Assembly: GCF_030247195.1 (NCBI RefSeq)
Contig: NC_080672.1
Coordinates: 30,697,906 to 30,761,905, forward strand
Source: Topomyia yanbarensis
Taxonomy: Eukaryota > Arthropoda > Insecta > Diptera > Culicidae
DNA: 64,000 nt
Reading direction: 5' to 3'
Part shown: positions 21,950 to 32,799 of the stretch, in pieces
How the letters are laid out: every line of letters begins with the position of its first letter
How positions within the stretch are numbered: position 1 is the first letter of the stretch
The notes under the pieces: model-generated
Told to the model about the DNA's origin: nothing
Database searches by the model: none
What the model saw: only the letters and a program-made list of their open reading frames with translations
Position numbers and translations under genes: made by a program

Positions 21950-24540
21950 AATGTCTCGCACAAGCACGTATCTGCACACGATTACCACCGCCTGCCAGAG
22001 GAGAATCCTTTTCACCTGCAACCCCTCGTTCTGCTCCGCTGACAGCTTAAATTTTCCCCTTTCAACCATTCTGACACTTCCGAAAGACGACCTGTCACCC
22101 GCTCGGTACGTATCAGTTTATTATCGCTCCACATCCAGCCCGTCTCGTCAGCGCACTGACATTCGCCACCGGGATAAGCGCCACCGTCGTCTTCACCGTC
22201 AGCTCAACAGTGGCTCATCTGGCCGTGACATTCAATCGAGCCGGGGCGAAAAATCGAGTCGACATCATTTGCAGGGTTTGCGACAACGGTAGTGTGTGGT
22301 AGCGAAGATAAGCGGAAGAAGTAAGGAAAAAAAGGTTGAAAAATCGCTGGGCTGGAAAAAGTCCCACCCCCATCGAACGGCAAAAGCAGAAGATAATGAT
22401 GATATCTGCCACATTTGGATTAAGTTAACAGATTATACTTTTCTCCGGGCTGATGTTGTTGCCCTTACACTACCACTTCGGTTCGAAGAGGGGTGCCGTC
22501 CCAAGAGGCTAATGATAGGCTGCCGGTTCGCTGGACCTCGACTTCTAGGCCAGTTTGGGATAACTGTTGTCAATCGGTTGGACTTTCGTTCGATGATCCG
22601 AACCATCCCGTGGCGAACGACGAGGTCAGGTCGGAAAAGCAACGCCTCCAGCACTTGTTGTTGTTTCGTACCGGTTTCTGCCGGTTGGATGTGTAGCAGC
22701 CAACTCGAACCCAGATGTTGCCAACGGATGAGCAGTCAGCTGCGACAGGCAAGCAAATGATGGTGATTTCGCGTAGTCTTCATAAGATGAACAGTTGAAA
22801 TAAGTGGCCCCCCTTGTTCGATTGTTGCAGGTCACCGTACTGTTTGATGTGGGGATATTTACTACAATATTGAGTTTCGTCCAACATAGTTTGTTTTCAA
22901 AACTAAATGAAGGGTAACGTGCGCATTGTAATCATCAGAAATGGAAGCAAACAAACCTCAAACACAATCTGTAAGCAGTAACCGCCATCGTCCCGAGAAA
23001 CCATTCCGGATTATCGATTTGAAAATTCGTAATTTTAAACCCATATCTTTAGCCGAAAAGAAAGCCAGCCCCGCCCAACCCCAAAACCAACAGCGGAGGC
23101 AACAACAAAATCAAACAAAAACAAAGATTACGCGACTAGAATCGCAGATTATGTGTAGTCGTAACATTGTGCTTCTTCACCACACAACGGGTCTTTGTTT
23201 GCTTGACTCACAGCCGCCTCACGAGTTGCTCGAGCAGTCAGCAGTGGGCGGGTTGCTGGTTGGTGCTTCAGCTAAACCGGTCAGCCTGCATGCATGTAGA
23301 ACTAGTGGCGTACCGGTGAGTGAGCAACCACTTCTCCGGCCGGTTGTTGTTGCTACTGTTATTTGCTTCTAGCGCATTCACGCACATACGAGCGCACATC
23401 CGTACACTAGGACTGTGTACCACATGCAAATATCAACAATCATCTAAAAAAAACTCCGAGCGAGCTTTGTATATTTTGTGATGCGAATTGGTAGTGATGC
23501 GGTACCGTAGGGAAACGGGGAACCAGTTTTCTCGTTTTCGAATGTCCTAAATGAAGGTTCTTTGTATGCAAATGTTTGATTCGCGAATGTTTTTTTTCTT
23601 CCGTTACGATATTTTGCTACGGTCTCCTGACAATGAATGGTTGGCTTTTTTCGGGTTTCTTTCCCGGCCCCGAAACGAGGACATTATTTGCTGGGATCGT
23701 ATGCGGGGCAGGTCGAAATAAATAAGCCGAACGTGAACGGACTCTCAGACGACTAATTGACATTCTGCACTTGATATTAAAAGTTTTAGAGTGGTAGCTG
23801 GTGCGTGCCTGGTGACAACGGTTTGGTCAAACTGTTTTTTTCGGTGGAGAATTGTTCGAGAATTCACGTAAGCGTATGTGACATTCTTAGAAGTCCGTGT
23901 CCAACTTTTTAGAATGCTATTGATTTAATTTTCCGGTTCCATGCGTGCTTCTTTGAAGGACCAACCTATTCACATTCTGAAATATTGTACAATTCCATCA
24001 CTTTCTCTTTATTTATTTATTTATTTACTTTCTCGTCCTTTTTCCGGTGGAGTGTCAAACCACACAGCGGCTATCGCGCAATGGTTCCCGCTGGCCCAGA
24101 CCCAGGTCGGTTAGTTCTTTATCCTTGAACAAGCGGACGGAAAAAAATACTCTCCATTGGACTACGTGAGCTCATAACTGACACTCGACAGGACTTGGCA
24201 ATTTTCGATGGGAGGTGAAAACATGCCGCCGCGTGGTGGGAAAAAGTTCATGTACCATCAAACCGCTGCTGACTGAACCTCCCCCTTCTACTGACCGGAA
24301 GGCAGTAGCGGTAAACAAAAACCGATGATATTTTCCAGAGTGTGTACTCGAATCGCGCGCTAAAGTTGACCATACACACACACACTGCTACTTGCAGATC
24401 ATATTTTTGCTGCTGTCATTTCCTGTCTGTTGGACCAGATTTATGGCAGTTTACGAGTGGAGAGTTTTTTTTCCGTTTAACGCAATCAAACCGCCCTGGT
24501 CAATGTTCTTTACTGTGTGATTTACTTGGTCGGTGTTGAA
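21950..24540. other. GC-richer, repeat-poor island
   Basis: Compared with its surroundings this stretch has more GC, longer chance open frames on both strands and no repeat shared with the rest of the window. Frames such as 21951-22292, 22296-22760 and 22433-22835 overlap on both strands and look like composition effects. Candidates for its content are 5' UTR exons, a promoter or enhancers of Fas3. A TTTA microsatellite lies near 24010. Confidence 0.35.
22941..23372 (+). CDS. Hypothetical open frame of 143 codons (doubtful)
   Basis: An ATG-started plus-strand frame: MEANKPQTQSVSSNRHRPEK, a Gln/Lys-rich low-complexity part (QNQQRRQQQNQTKTK), then a mixed hydrophobic part to VVVATVICF and a stop. 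The start context has G at -3 and G at +4. I recognise no domain. CA/AG-rich composition alone could keep the frame open. It could equally be 5' UTR or enhancer sequence. No splice sites are needed to read it, and no relatives were seen. Confidence 0.15.
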   Translation: MEANKPQTQSVSSNRHRPEKPFRIIDLKIRNFKPISLAEKKASPAQPQNQQRRQQQNQTKTKITRLESQIMCSRNIVLLHHTTGLCLLDSQPPHELLEQSAVGGLLVGASAKPVSLHACRTSGVPVSEQPLLRPVVVATVICF

Positions 24541-24544
24541 GTAC

Positions 24545-26130
24545 AGTGGACCAAGTGTAAGTGTATTCAGCATTAACTCTCATAAAGGCAAGGGTTTCAG
24601 AGGCCCGGCTAGTTACAATTATCTAGTTTCAATGAACTTGTAATTTGAAATACAAATCGAGCGTTTTCGGGCTTTCGATTTTATCAATGATAAAACGACA
24701 AAAAAGAAGCTTTTGATTTCATTGGGTCTTAGGAGCGATGTTTATTAAAGTCACAATTTTAGCTTACCTTTTTGAGGGTTAAGATTGGATATTTACGAAT
24801 TTTCAGACCACTACACTTCATTTTTGAATGTTCCAGTATGTTGAAATTGTTCGAATGAGGAATAGGTTTATCAGTACATTGAAATTCATAAAAATTCGAT
24901 ACAAATATTGCTCGTCATTTATGTTTGAAAATATATCACAAGATTTCACAACCTCAAATATCTCGGCTTGAAAGCCTATTCCACACAGGGATGTTATGCA
25001 CCTCAGAGCAAATAAAGAAAAGAATAACAAACGCTCTTTGCACTTTTCATGCGAACCACCGCTCTTCTCTTTCACAATAAACCTATTCACTCCGATGCGT
25101 GTTGCTCCCACACGTGTATTCTACTCCATGGCTGCACGCCACAAAGAGTAGAAATAAAGAGGCTCTCTAGTGTGTATCTTGGTCCCACGCGCACGTAAGT
25201 AGAGAAGGCAACAAAAAAACATTTTTAAAACGTTCTTCCGATCAAACTTTATTTGAATTGTAGTTTGATTCGCCTTCCTACCTGCTTTCCAGTGAGGGGA
25301 GGCACAAAAAAGTGGCTCTTCAAGGTGACTCTTTGAACGAAATTGTGCAGCTCTTGGTGCACCGATCTTACTCTTTTTCGTTTTCAAGTTTCTCTTTGTG
25401 CGGTCGTTCTGCACATCGCAGTGTTTTTGTGCTGCTCTATTTTAAATCGGTGTATTTCGCTCTTTGTGGCTCATTATGTGAGCAAATAACAAGCCTGATT
25501 CCACATGACGACGAAGCTCAGAAATATCGACATCCCCAAATGAGCTTGAAAGAGGAACGAAATTCAATTCATGGGTATGTTCCGGTTGTTTGCTTCGTCA
25601 CTCATTCGTTCGGTGCAGCGGAGTCATTCATTTATTTCAGCTTCAATATCATCTTCAGTTGCAAGCTAATGTTTGTTGTTATGCTCGCACTGAATGGGAT
25701 TATCGAGCAATAATGCACCACACGGAGATTACGTAGTTCCCATATTCATGAAATTGCAAATAATGGAACCTTCTGCTTTCAATATTTTCACATAAAACGC
25801 TTTGGTAGGTGCATGGAACTTTATTTCCTCTAAACTGAAGGCATTCTATTATACGTTAAACTTCAATTAGCATGGAATTTAATGAATAAGTGAGGTTTTG
25901 AAACTGAATGCTACTTTCGGTAAATTGGCGCAGAAATAGCCAAATTTCTTACCCCCGAATTTTCAGTCTTTAACCAACCTTCTTAAGACATGTTTTCCTT
26001 TAAATTCCGCAATAATCTTCAGTCTTTGGTGAACTTTGCAGAAGGGATGTTCAGAACAAAGCCATGGAACCCCCTTCGGCCATAGATAACGAGAGAGCAG
26101 TGGATAATTTCTTTCTAACAAGCTAGAGAA
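24545..26130. other. Non-coding stretch with CTCTTT-type low complexity
   Basis: The part 24960-25640 is rich in CTCTTTG/CAAAGAG motifs in both orientations (CACAAAGAGTAGAAATAAAG, CGCTCTTTGTGGCTC) and resembles a degraded repeat. A 133-codon plus frame at 25312-25713 starts at GTG and has no recognisable domain, so it is not called a gene. Confidence 0.3.
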
Positions 26131-26141
26131 ACACTTGTGGA

Positions 26142-26315
26142 AATTTTTTTTTTATTATTTCAATTATAGAGGTTTTAATCTTAAGGTCATTCGCCTCTTC
26201 GAGTTAGAAAAATCTCTTAGGAAAAATTTCTAACCCTATGTGCGGGGTCGGGACTCGAACCCAGGTGCGCTGCATACAAGGCAATCGATTTACCAATACG
26301 CTACGCCCACTCCCC
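26142..26315 (-). mobile_element. tRNA-derived SINE with 8-bp target duplication
   Basis: On the minus strand it starts GGGGAGTGGGCGTAGCGTAT (A-box-like), has B-box GGGTTCGAGTCCCG, then GGCGAATGACCTTAAGATTA and AAACCTCTATAAT, ending in an A-rich tail (T-run at about 26144-26152 on plus). Flanks CTTGTGGA at 26134-26141 and 26316-26323 are identical, as expected for a target-site duplication. The GGCGAATGACCTTAAG tail resembles the Feilai-type SINEs I know from Aedes; that name is from memory. A second, 5'-truncated tail is at about 44475-44523. Confidence 0.75.
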
Positions 26316-26344
26316 CTTGTGGAGAATTTTTTGTTCATTCTGGG

Positions 26345-28060
26345 TAATTTACCGTAGCATCACGACTACATGGACCGTTCATAAATTCATGAACAAGATT
26401 TACGAAAACCGCGACAAAGTTCCTGAAATTATGAATAATAAACCTCGTATTCTTGAAACTATTTGTGTTTAAAAAAAACTAGTTCGCCCCGAACTGTTGT
26501 TGTTCCCTGGACATGTCTAGTTATTCTTATGATTCTTGTTCATGATTTGGGAATACGCCGTCGACAGTCAAATGTTGTTCATGATTTCAAGAACTTAGCA
26601 CAAGTGATTTCTCATCACGTTACTTTGCTATTGTATTGATGAGTTCACTATCGGGTTTTTCTATCAGACTATCGGGATTAAAGTTCATGATTTCAGGATC
26701 TTTGTCGCGAGGTTCGTTGTTTCTATTCGATTTATCGTGAAATGTTAGTCATGAGTAGAGTGATTCATGCGCATGGTTTCAGGATTTTAGTCACCATTTT
26801 AGGTATTTTTGTCACGAGCTGTTTGATTTGTCTTCATAATTTCAGGATCTTAGTCGCGATTTTTGTAACTTCTGTTCATGTTATCGTGATATTTTAGTCA
26901 TGAATAGAGCAATTCATGTCCATGCTTTTAGGTTCTTAGTCACGATTTTATATATATTTGTCACGAGTTGTGTGATTTGTGTTCATGATTTCAGGATGTT
27001 AGTCACAATTTCCGTAATTTCTGTCCATTCTGTTCAAGTATCACGATTTTACTACTATTTTACTGTATTTTGTTCTTTTTATAAAATAGAATAGCTAGGC
27101 GTGTTAATTAGCGACTCTAAAATGTTGTAATGAAAATTGTAATAATGCTTATTTTTTATGCTTTTTATATAGTAAAGTTCTGATGATGGCTTAAAAGAAA
27201 CAGTAGGCCGAAACGTAAATCAAATAACCTCTTTCCGTTCTTTTTCACCGAAAAATATCAATTAAAATCCGCCAAAATCAGTTCACGGTGATCTAAAATC
27301 GATATTTATATTTTGTTCTGTAAACAATATCGCGCACACTATTTGGGGTTCTCATCGTAATTTTGGATTTCTGTCCAAACATGACAATGAACCTTATCAA
27401 ATGAATATAGATGTTCGAGGTCCAAATAGTTTTTTATATCTACTGTTCGTCACTAGCAGCTGGGCATTTAAAAAAAAGTGTATGAAACAAAAATATTTCC
27501 ACGAAATTTTATGAAAGAGTAAAAATCTTATTCTTATTGTTATGAAATTGTTAATGATTAGTGATGTCTTCCAAATATCACCAGCACGCATAATAGATTG
27601 TAAATCATATGCTAGGAATCATGAACCATGAATAATATTTTATGATTTCGTGAACCATTTCACGAAAGCGAATGGTAAGTTGTGACTATTACACTAGGTA
27701 TAATGAACCAGTTCACGAATACATGAATGATATTTCATGATTTCGTGAACTATTTCACGAGCACGGATATTGGATCGTGACGAATATATTTTGAATCATG
27801 AACCAGTTACTAATACATGGATAATATTTGATGCTTTTGTGAATTATTTCACGAGAACGGATATTGGATAGTAACTAATGTATTAGAGATCATGAATTAG
27901 TTCACAAGGATTGAATGGATACATAAAAAAAATCCGAATTTCGTGAAATAGTTCACGAGAAAATATCCAGAATATTTATATTTTGTGAACTAAGTTCAAC
28001 CTTTGGTTTTATGAATAATGTTCATAAAGTTGTGAACTAGTTCGCGTACTGAAACTCGAA
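26345..28060 (+). repeat. CATGA/CACGA-rich interspersed repeat, copy 1
   Basis: Long AT-rich sequence full of variants of CATGAACCAGTTCACGAA, GTGAACTATTTCACGAG and CATGATTTCAGGATCTTAGTC. The reverse complement of the same sequence occurs at 57450-57720 and 59870-61090. A specific anchor is TTGTTCCCTGGACA and TGATTCTTGTTCATGATT at 26500-26555, mirrored at about 60875-60920. It is not a simple satellite: it has an ordered, non-periodic structure like an old transposon. No long open frame. Confidence 0.6.
27180..27220 (+). ncRNA. Hammerhead-ribozyme-like motif (candidate)
   Basis: CTGATGA at 27180-27186 is followed by TGGC, a 15-base loop region, GGCC (27206-27209) and GAAAC (27210-27214) then GTA. 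CTGATGA and GAAA are the two conserved strands of the hammerhead core; GGC/GCC could form stem II. Stem III would be only AC/GT, as in minimal hammerheads reported from Penelope-like elements. Stem I and the cleavage site are not convincingly defined. Activity is unproven. Confidence 0.25.
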
Positions 28061-28441
28061 TTAAAATGACTGGGCGGAAACAGTGACTAGAACTCACAAA
28101 ACAAAACAAAATATTTTCACTAATAAAATGCGGCATTACTAAAGGGAAATTGAACATAGTTATAGTTTGTTCATGGTCCGTAAATTACGTAAAAACGTGA
28201 TTGTTCCAGAATTCATGGCATTTTATTAACAATTTTTGGAACACTTTTTCCGTGTAACTTATTAATAAGGCGATTAATCCGAATTTGTTTTTCTACTATC
28301 TCAAAAATGACTGCGCCTAGAAATTTGCTTACTGCTCAGCATTCTGATTTTTGATAACTGGAAAAATCTAGATTTATTGCCTAAATCAACGAAATTAATT
28401 TATTACGAAAATTTACGTTAAGTTCCACTAATTCATTTTCT

Positions 28442-29634
28442 TAGTAGAGTAGAATGGGGTCAACTAGGTATGGGGTACAATATGAATAGGGCATTATTCT
28501 TGATACGTTATTGCAGAAGTCGCTCGCGTTGCGTGAATTAGATACACGGTATCGAACATCGTTAGTTACGGCGTCGTATATGTTTTCACGTGTTGTTCTG
28601 CAAAAGCGCATTGTCTTTTGTCCTCAGTACAGCATATTTAATCAATGTTAAAAAATGTCTAATGAAGTTTTTCTTACGTAAAAATTTATGCTGAACATGA
28701 GTGTTGAGTTGGTTTTTCGATATTTTTGGTTTAAAAAAAATACGGACATCAACATGAAACATACGTTTGGGCGCTATAGGTAACTACTATAATGTAAATT
28801 TGAATTATTTCTACAAGAAAATTGTGCGTAATTTTGTGCGAAAAACGCCTAAACGAAGTGAAGAGAACATAAAGGATGCAATTGCATCTGTTCAAGATGG
28901 TGCCAGTATTCGCTCACCCTCTAAACAATTCAAGTTCCCGTTCGAAACATTACGTGCTCCTGTAGAAGGAAATCAATGAAAGCGCGCCAGATTTTTCGCC
29001 TAAGGTAACAATATATTAATTTAAAGTGTGGTTGAAGTAGATAATCGAAAAAACATGTTCGAAAAAGAGAATGAAAAATGCTTCGAAGCACAAACGTGAT
29101 CATCGTACAGCTAAGCAGATACGTGATCCGGAATGCGCAACTTCAATTCCACACGCTGGCGACGACGAGAACACCGAACAAGTCATATAAAAGTACAAAA
29201 CGAGACACTGCTGCTAAAACATATTTTTTCAACATTTTCTTCCGCGGTTTCATGATTTTCCACTTTCTCATTTTCATACTTGAATGACGTCAATGCATCG
29301 CATTTATTATTCCTGTTATCAATTGTTAATTTATCTGCAGTATTCATACTCTTCAAATAAAAGTTGAGCTGCTAATTTTCTAGGTGTGTACATTGTTTAA
29401 TTAAACCTCGCATATAGTGCCCTATCATGCCTCCACATTTTAAAAACATCGAAAAAAGTATCTTCGTATTATTGAACTTATCTTAAAAAATATTTAGCCA
29501 GGCATAAAATCATTATTGTTGGCAAATGTATAACCTTTCCAACGAGTGCTTGTTTGTCAAAAGCAGTGCAAAAATAGCATTGCACGAGCTCGCCAAAAAA
29601 ACTGACCTACTTGACCCCACTCTACTCTACTCTA
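28442..29634 (+). mobile_element. pogo-type DNA transposon remnant, about 1.2 kb
   Basis: Terminal inverted repeats of about 26 bp: GTAGAGTAGAATGGGGTCAA with CTAGGT at the left (from 28444), and the complement of GTAGAGTAGAGTGGGGTCAA with GTAGGT at the right (to about 29629), flanked by TA. Inside, 28800-28960 encodes KIVRNFVRKTPKRSEENIKD, then GASIRSPSKQFKFP and ETLRAP. This fits the psq-type helix-turn-helix at the N-terminus of pogo/Tigger transposases. The DDE domain is absent and the frame stops soon after, so it is internally deleted and inactive. Confidence 0.65.
28800..28960 (+). pseudogene. Relic psq DNA-binding domain of a pogo transposase
   Basis: About 50 codons in one frame with the pattern (V)RNFVRKTPKRSEENIKDAI, then GASIRSPSKQFKFPFETLR. 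Known psq/CENP-B-type domains read RxYxRKTxRGxWxEExxxxA, then GxSIRxAAxxxxIPxxTLR, so fold and order agree. It stops at TGA after NQ at about 28977. It is flanked by matching inverted termini, which explains its origin. Confidence 0.55.
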
Positions 29635-29911
29635 ATATTCTCCTGATATATTAAAAAAATGTTGGAGGGATTGGCAATACGCAAAATGAATTGCAATTTA
29701 GCATTTTAGAATAAATAACATATTTTTTCCGGCGTGCTTTCTAATAAAGTTTTATTATTTCCCTATAACTTCCTCTAAGACATGATTTCAATAAAACCAA
29801 CAAATTTCGAGCTACACTTTTGTTTCGAAAACATTTGTCGAAAAGTAGGTACGCTTTTTGAAAGTTTTGGGTTAGAAGGGTACCTAGACCAGTGAAAACA
29901 CACCATCTGCA

Positions 29912-30092
29912 GATGTCATTTTGTTCGGCATGCACTCATCTGGTATAATGAAACAGTGGTTGACTATTTATACGTCGTTTCGGCTCATGTAGGAATCCGG
30001 AAGAAGGCAAAATATTCGAACCGAAACCTCGGATAAATAGACAACCACTATTTTATTATACCAGATGACTGCATGCCGGACAAAATAACATC
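29912..30092. mobile_element. Foldback element with 60-bp arms
   Basis: Left arm 29912-29971 and right arm 30033-30092 are inverted copies with about 6 mismatches in 60. The 61-bp centre contains GGAAGAAGGC, a spacer, and CCGAAACCTCGG, a degraded form of the GAAGGC...GGCCGAAACGTCG motif also seen at 27180 and 44343. No coding capacity. The arms include CATCTGGTATAATGAAACAG. Confidence 0.7.
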
Positions 30093-30310
30093 CGAAATCC
30101 AAATCAGTCGACCTGACTAAGTACCACACCATCTTCTAAATCCAAGTCGCCATGTCGAATTCGTTATTTTTCTTACAATGCACCGTGGTCCAGAACAGTA
30201 AAAATTCGACCAAAAATAAAAATATCTCACGAATTTTGCATTTCAAAAATGGAGTGTCATTGAGAAAATTTCAATGCAAAAAGTCCCTACACTTGGCATT
30301 GCCATATCAG

Positions 30311-31020
30311 TGATTAATCCACCTAGTAGTGGGATTTGAAAACTATTTTTTAAAAATGATCGGTGTCTTTGGCAAAGATATGGAAAATATCATTTCGAAA
30401 AACTTTGTTGGATAAATCAGGTACCTTCCTTTATTTTATTGAAATGTGGAACATTTTTCGTGAAAAAAAAATCAAAACAACAGTACTTAATAATTATTTT
30501 CTTCGAGTTTGTGCTGAGTTGAAACTTTCTACAAAATGATTCACATTAGTACATATAAATATTCTGAATATTATATTACACTAGGTCATGAAACAAAAAG
30601 TTAAGACTGATTCGGCCGAAAAAAGGCCTTATTTCTCCTTATTGGAGAAAAAATTAGGTAAAAACATTTTTTTTACTAAGAAGAAAATTGTTTAAAACCA
30701 CCGAACTCAGCAAACTAGGGGTTTGCTCAGAAACACAAATAGTGTTCACGTTTTTGGAGCTAGCGTCAATCCGGCGATAGTTTGATCCTGTCACTAAGAT
30801 AGTGTCGGATTCTTATGAGACGAAGTCGAAACGCAAATTCCGTAACCAATTTCTTTTCATTTTTTTTGCAGAAATTTGCAGATGCTTGAGATGCGACATA
30901 CTGAACGATATTGTCTGTTTTTTTGGGAATGAGACTAGAAAAACGGGTTTATAAGCGTTCCTGAGTACACGCTGCTCTGATAAAATCTAGCGAAATTTTC
31001 TTAGGGCACCAGTGGGTAGG
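30311..31020 (+). repeat. Composite of MITE-like repeats
   Basis: It starts TTAATCCACCTAGTAGTGGG, followed by the TTTGGCAAAGATATGG type of sequence also found at 19560 and 20110. Then comes a segment at 30755-30840 (GGAGCTAGCGTCAATCCGGC, GTGTCGGATTCTTATGAGAC) that is the reverse complement of 19790-19870. It ends with the 13.1-kb-type repeat at 30965-31015. No gene. Confidence 0.45.
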
Positions 31021-31394
31021 TGTCATTTGTGCGACTTCCGAAGGGTAAAAGAAAGAAAAAATACCAACGACTGCCTCTGAGTTCTTTTCGGGTCACTGAT
31101 TCTCTGAGAAAAGATGGAATCGTCCCAGTTCAGCTTCGAAGAGGTTACGAACACTTCAATCATATTTCGAAAAAATGTAAGATATCCTCTAACAGGATAC
31201 GTTCCATTGGCGTGGCGGGAAATAATTGTAAAATTCATTCCCAAATATGGTCGCTTTACTTATGAAGAGATGTTAGTTTTGGCGATCATTTGCTGCATCC
31301 AATGAAATATGCATATCAGCGGGGGGAGTTTATTATCACTCTTTTATATAATGTTGTCTACAACATTGAAAAAGCTTTTTCGCATTTTTTTATA

Positions 31395-32795
31395 TAAAAG
31401 GTGCTTTTGATAACGAGTCTTTCGAATCCATTTTGGAAGCAGCACGAGGTCATGAAGTACCTTCATGTATCGCAGACTGGATACACGCAATGCTTAGCAA
31501 CCGACATCTGTGCTCATCATTAAGACAAGTAGAGATAAGGATATTGAGTGTCTGCGGATGTCCTCAAGGTGATGTGATATGGATCCTTGTCGTCGATGGC
31601 TTGTTGAGGATACTTAATGATGGGTTGGGTGTCCGACATATGGTTTCGCGCATGATTATCATATAAAGATCACCCATATTTGCATTAACACAGTTTTTGA
31701 TTTGATGCATCGTTATGTGTCGTTGAGCAATGGTGTCTTCATATTGGACTATCAGTGAATCCAAAGAAAACATCAATAGCGCTTTTCACGTAACGAAGGA
31801 TTACAACCGGAGCTCTTCCGCTGCTGTTTTTTGACTCTAAAATTATTGTTGGCCAATGTAGCTGGGCTTTCGGCGAATCTTGGCGACTCAAACCCAAGTA
31901 CGTTCAGTGGATCTACACAACAATTGCTAGTCCAATACTCGCATACGGATGCTTTGCGTGGTGGCAGAAGGAAGAAGTCAAGACAATCCAATCAAAGTTA
32001 AACTATTTTCAGAGGATGGTCTTGATGGCGATGATTGAGGCGTTCATGACAACACCTACCACTGCTCTAGAGGTTCTCTTGAACATAAAACCACTATATA
32101 TGTTTCTTAAACAGGAAGCACGGTCATTCCAGTATTACTAGAAATTAATAGGCGGACGAATTAGCTACATCAGGCCAGTTGTCCCACTATAATGCACAAG
32201 ATTCGCTCTTGGGTTGCTACCGAACATGGCAATCATTGGCGTAGCAAACTTGCGTTCAAATAATAACTTTTCTACAGAATGTCAGTCCAAAAATGTGAAA
32301 GAATTTGTTGCATTTATCCAAGCGCAATTGCAGTATTCTAATCAGCGAACTCACTGAACATTGCAAACTCAATGATCACATGGCTACTATTCAGCGTGAT
32401 GAGTATTATTCGAGTGATCTTTGTGAATCCGATTACGGAACCTCATATAATTCGATATGTAACAGCCCTGTAGTTGCAATTGCGTTTCCGGATTTTTGGT
32501 CCGCCATGCATAGATGAACCTACGTATAGGGTGCTAGAACTCAAGGATATGCTATTATTCCTAATCCAGTGTGACCAAGAACTACATGCCTTCTCATAGG
32601 GTATTTTATTTCTTTGGTAGTGGAAAATTCAGACTGTTCATTGCTTTGTTTTGTGTTGTCGTTTCCTATTTTCCTAAATTTTTTCTTTCACCTCCCTTTC
32701 CCTTCCCACCGGGAAAGTGATGGAACACCTCGCCGTCATATATCTCTGCATAACATGGAAAGTGCCAATCGAGCCAATATATTCTGATTCTTGAT
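31395..32795 (+). mobile_element. LOA/R1-like LINE fragment C
   Basis: Plus-strand RT remnant. At 31405-31630: ILEAARGHEVPSCIADWIHA, MLSNRHLCSSLRQVEIRILS, CGCPQGDVIWILVVDGLLRI (motif B, CPQG). After an AT-rich break, about 31860-32140 codes LKPKYVQWIYTTIASPILAY, GCFAWWQKEEVKTIQSKLNY and LEVLLNIKPLYMFLKQEA, the connection region typical of LOA-type LINEs. Motif C is not readable. The 3' end runs through an untranslated part to GAGCCAATATATTCTGATTC. Several stops and frame changes; inactive. Confidence 0.7.
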
Positions 32796-32799
32796 TTAA

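Noticed and set aside
22215..22835. Several overlapping frames on both strands in the GC-rich island
   Set aside because: All are simultaneously open because of base composition; none has a domain or convincing splice structure.
25312..25713. 133-codon plus frame with hydrophobic C-terminus
   Set aside because: It starts at GTG, overlaps a CTCTTTG-rich degraded repeat and shows no domain.
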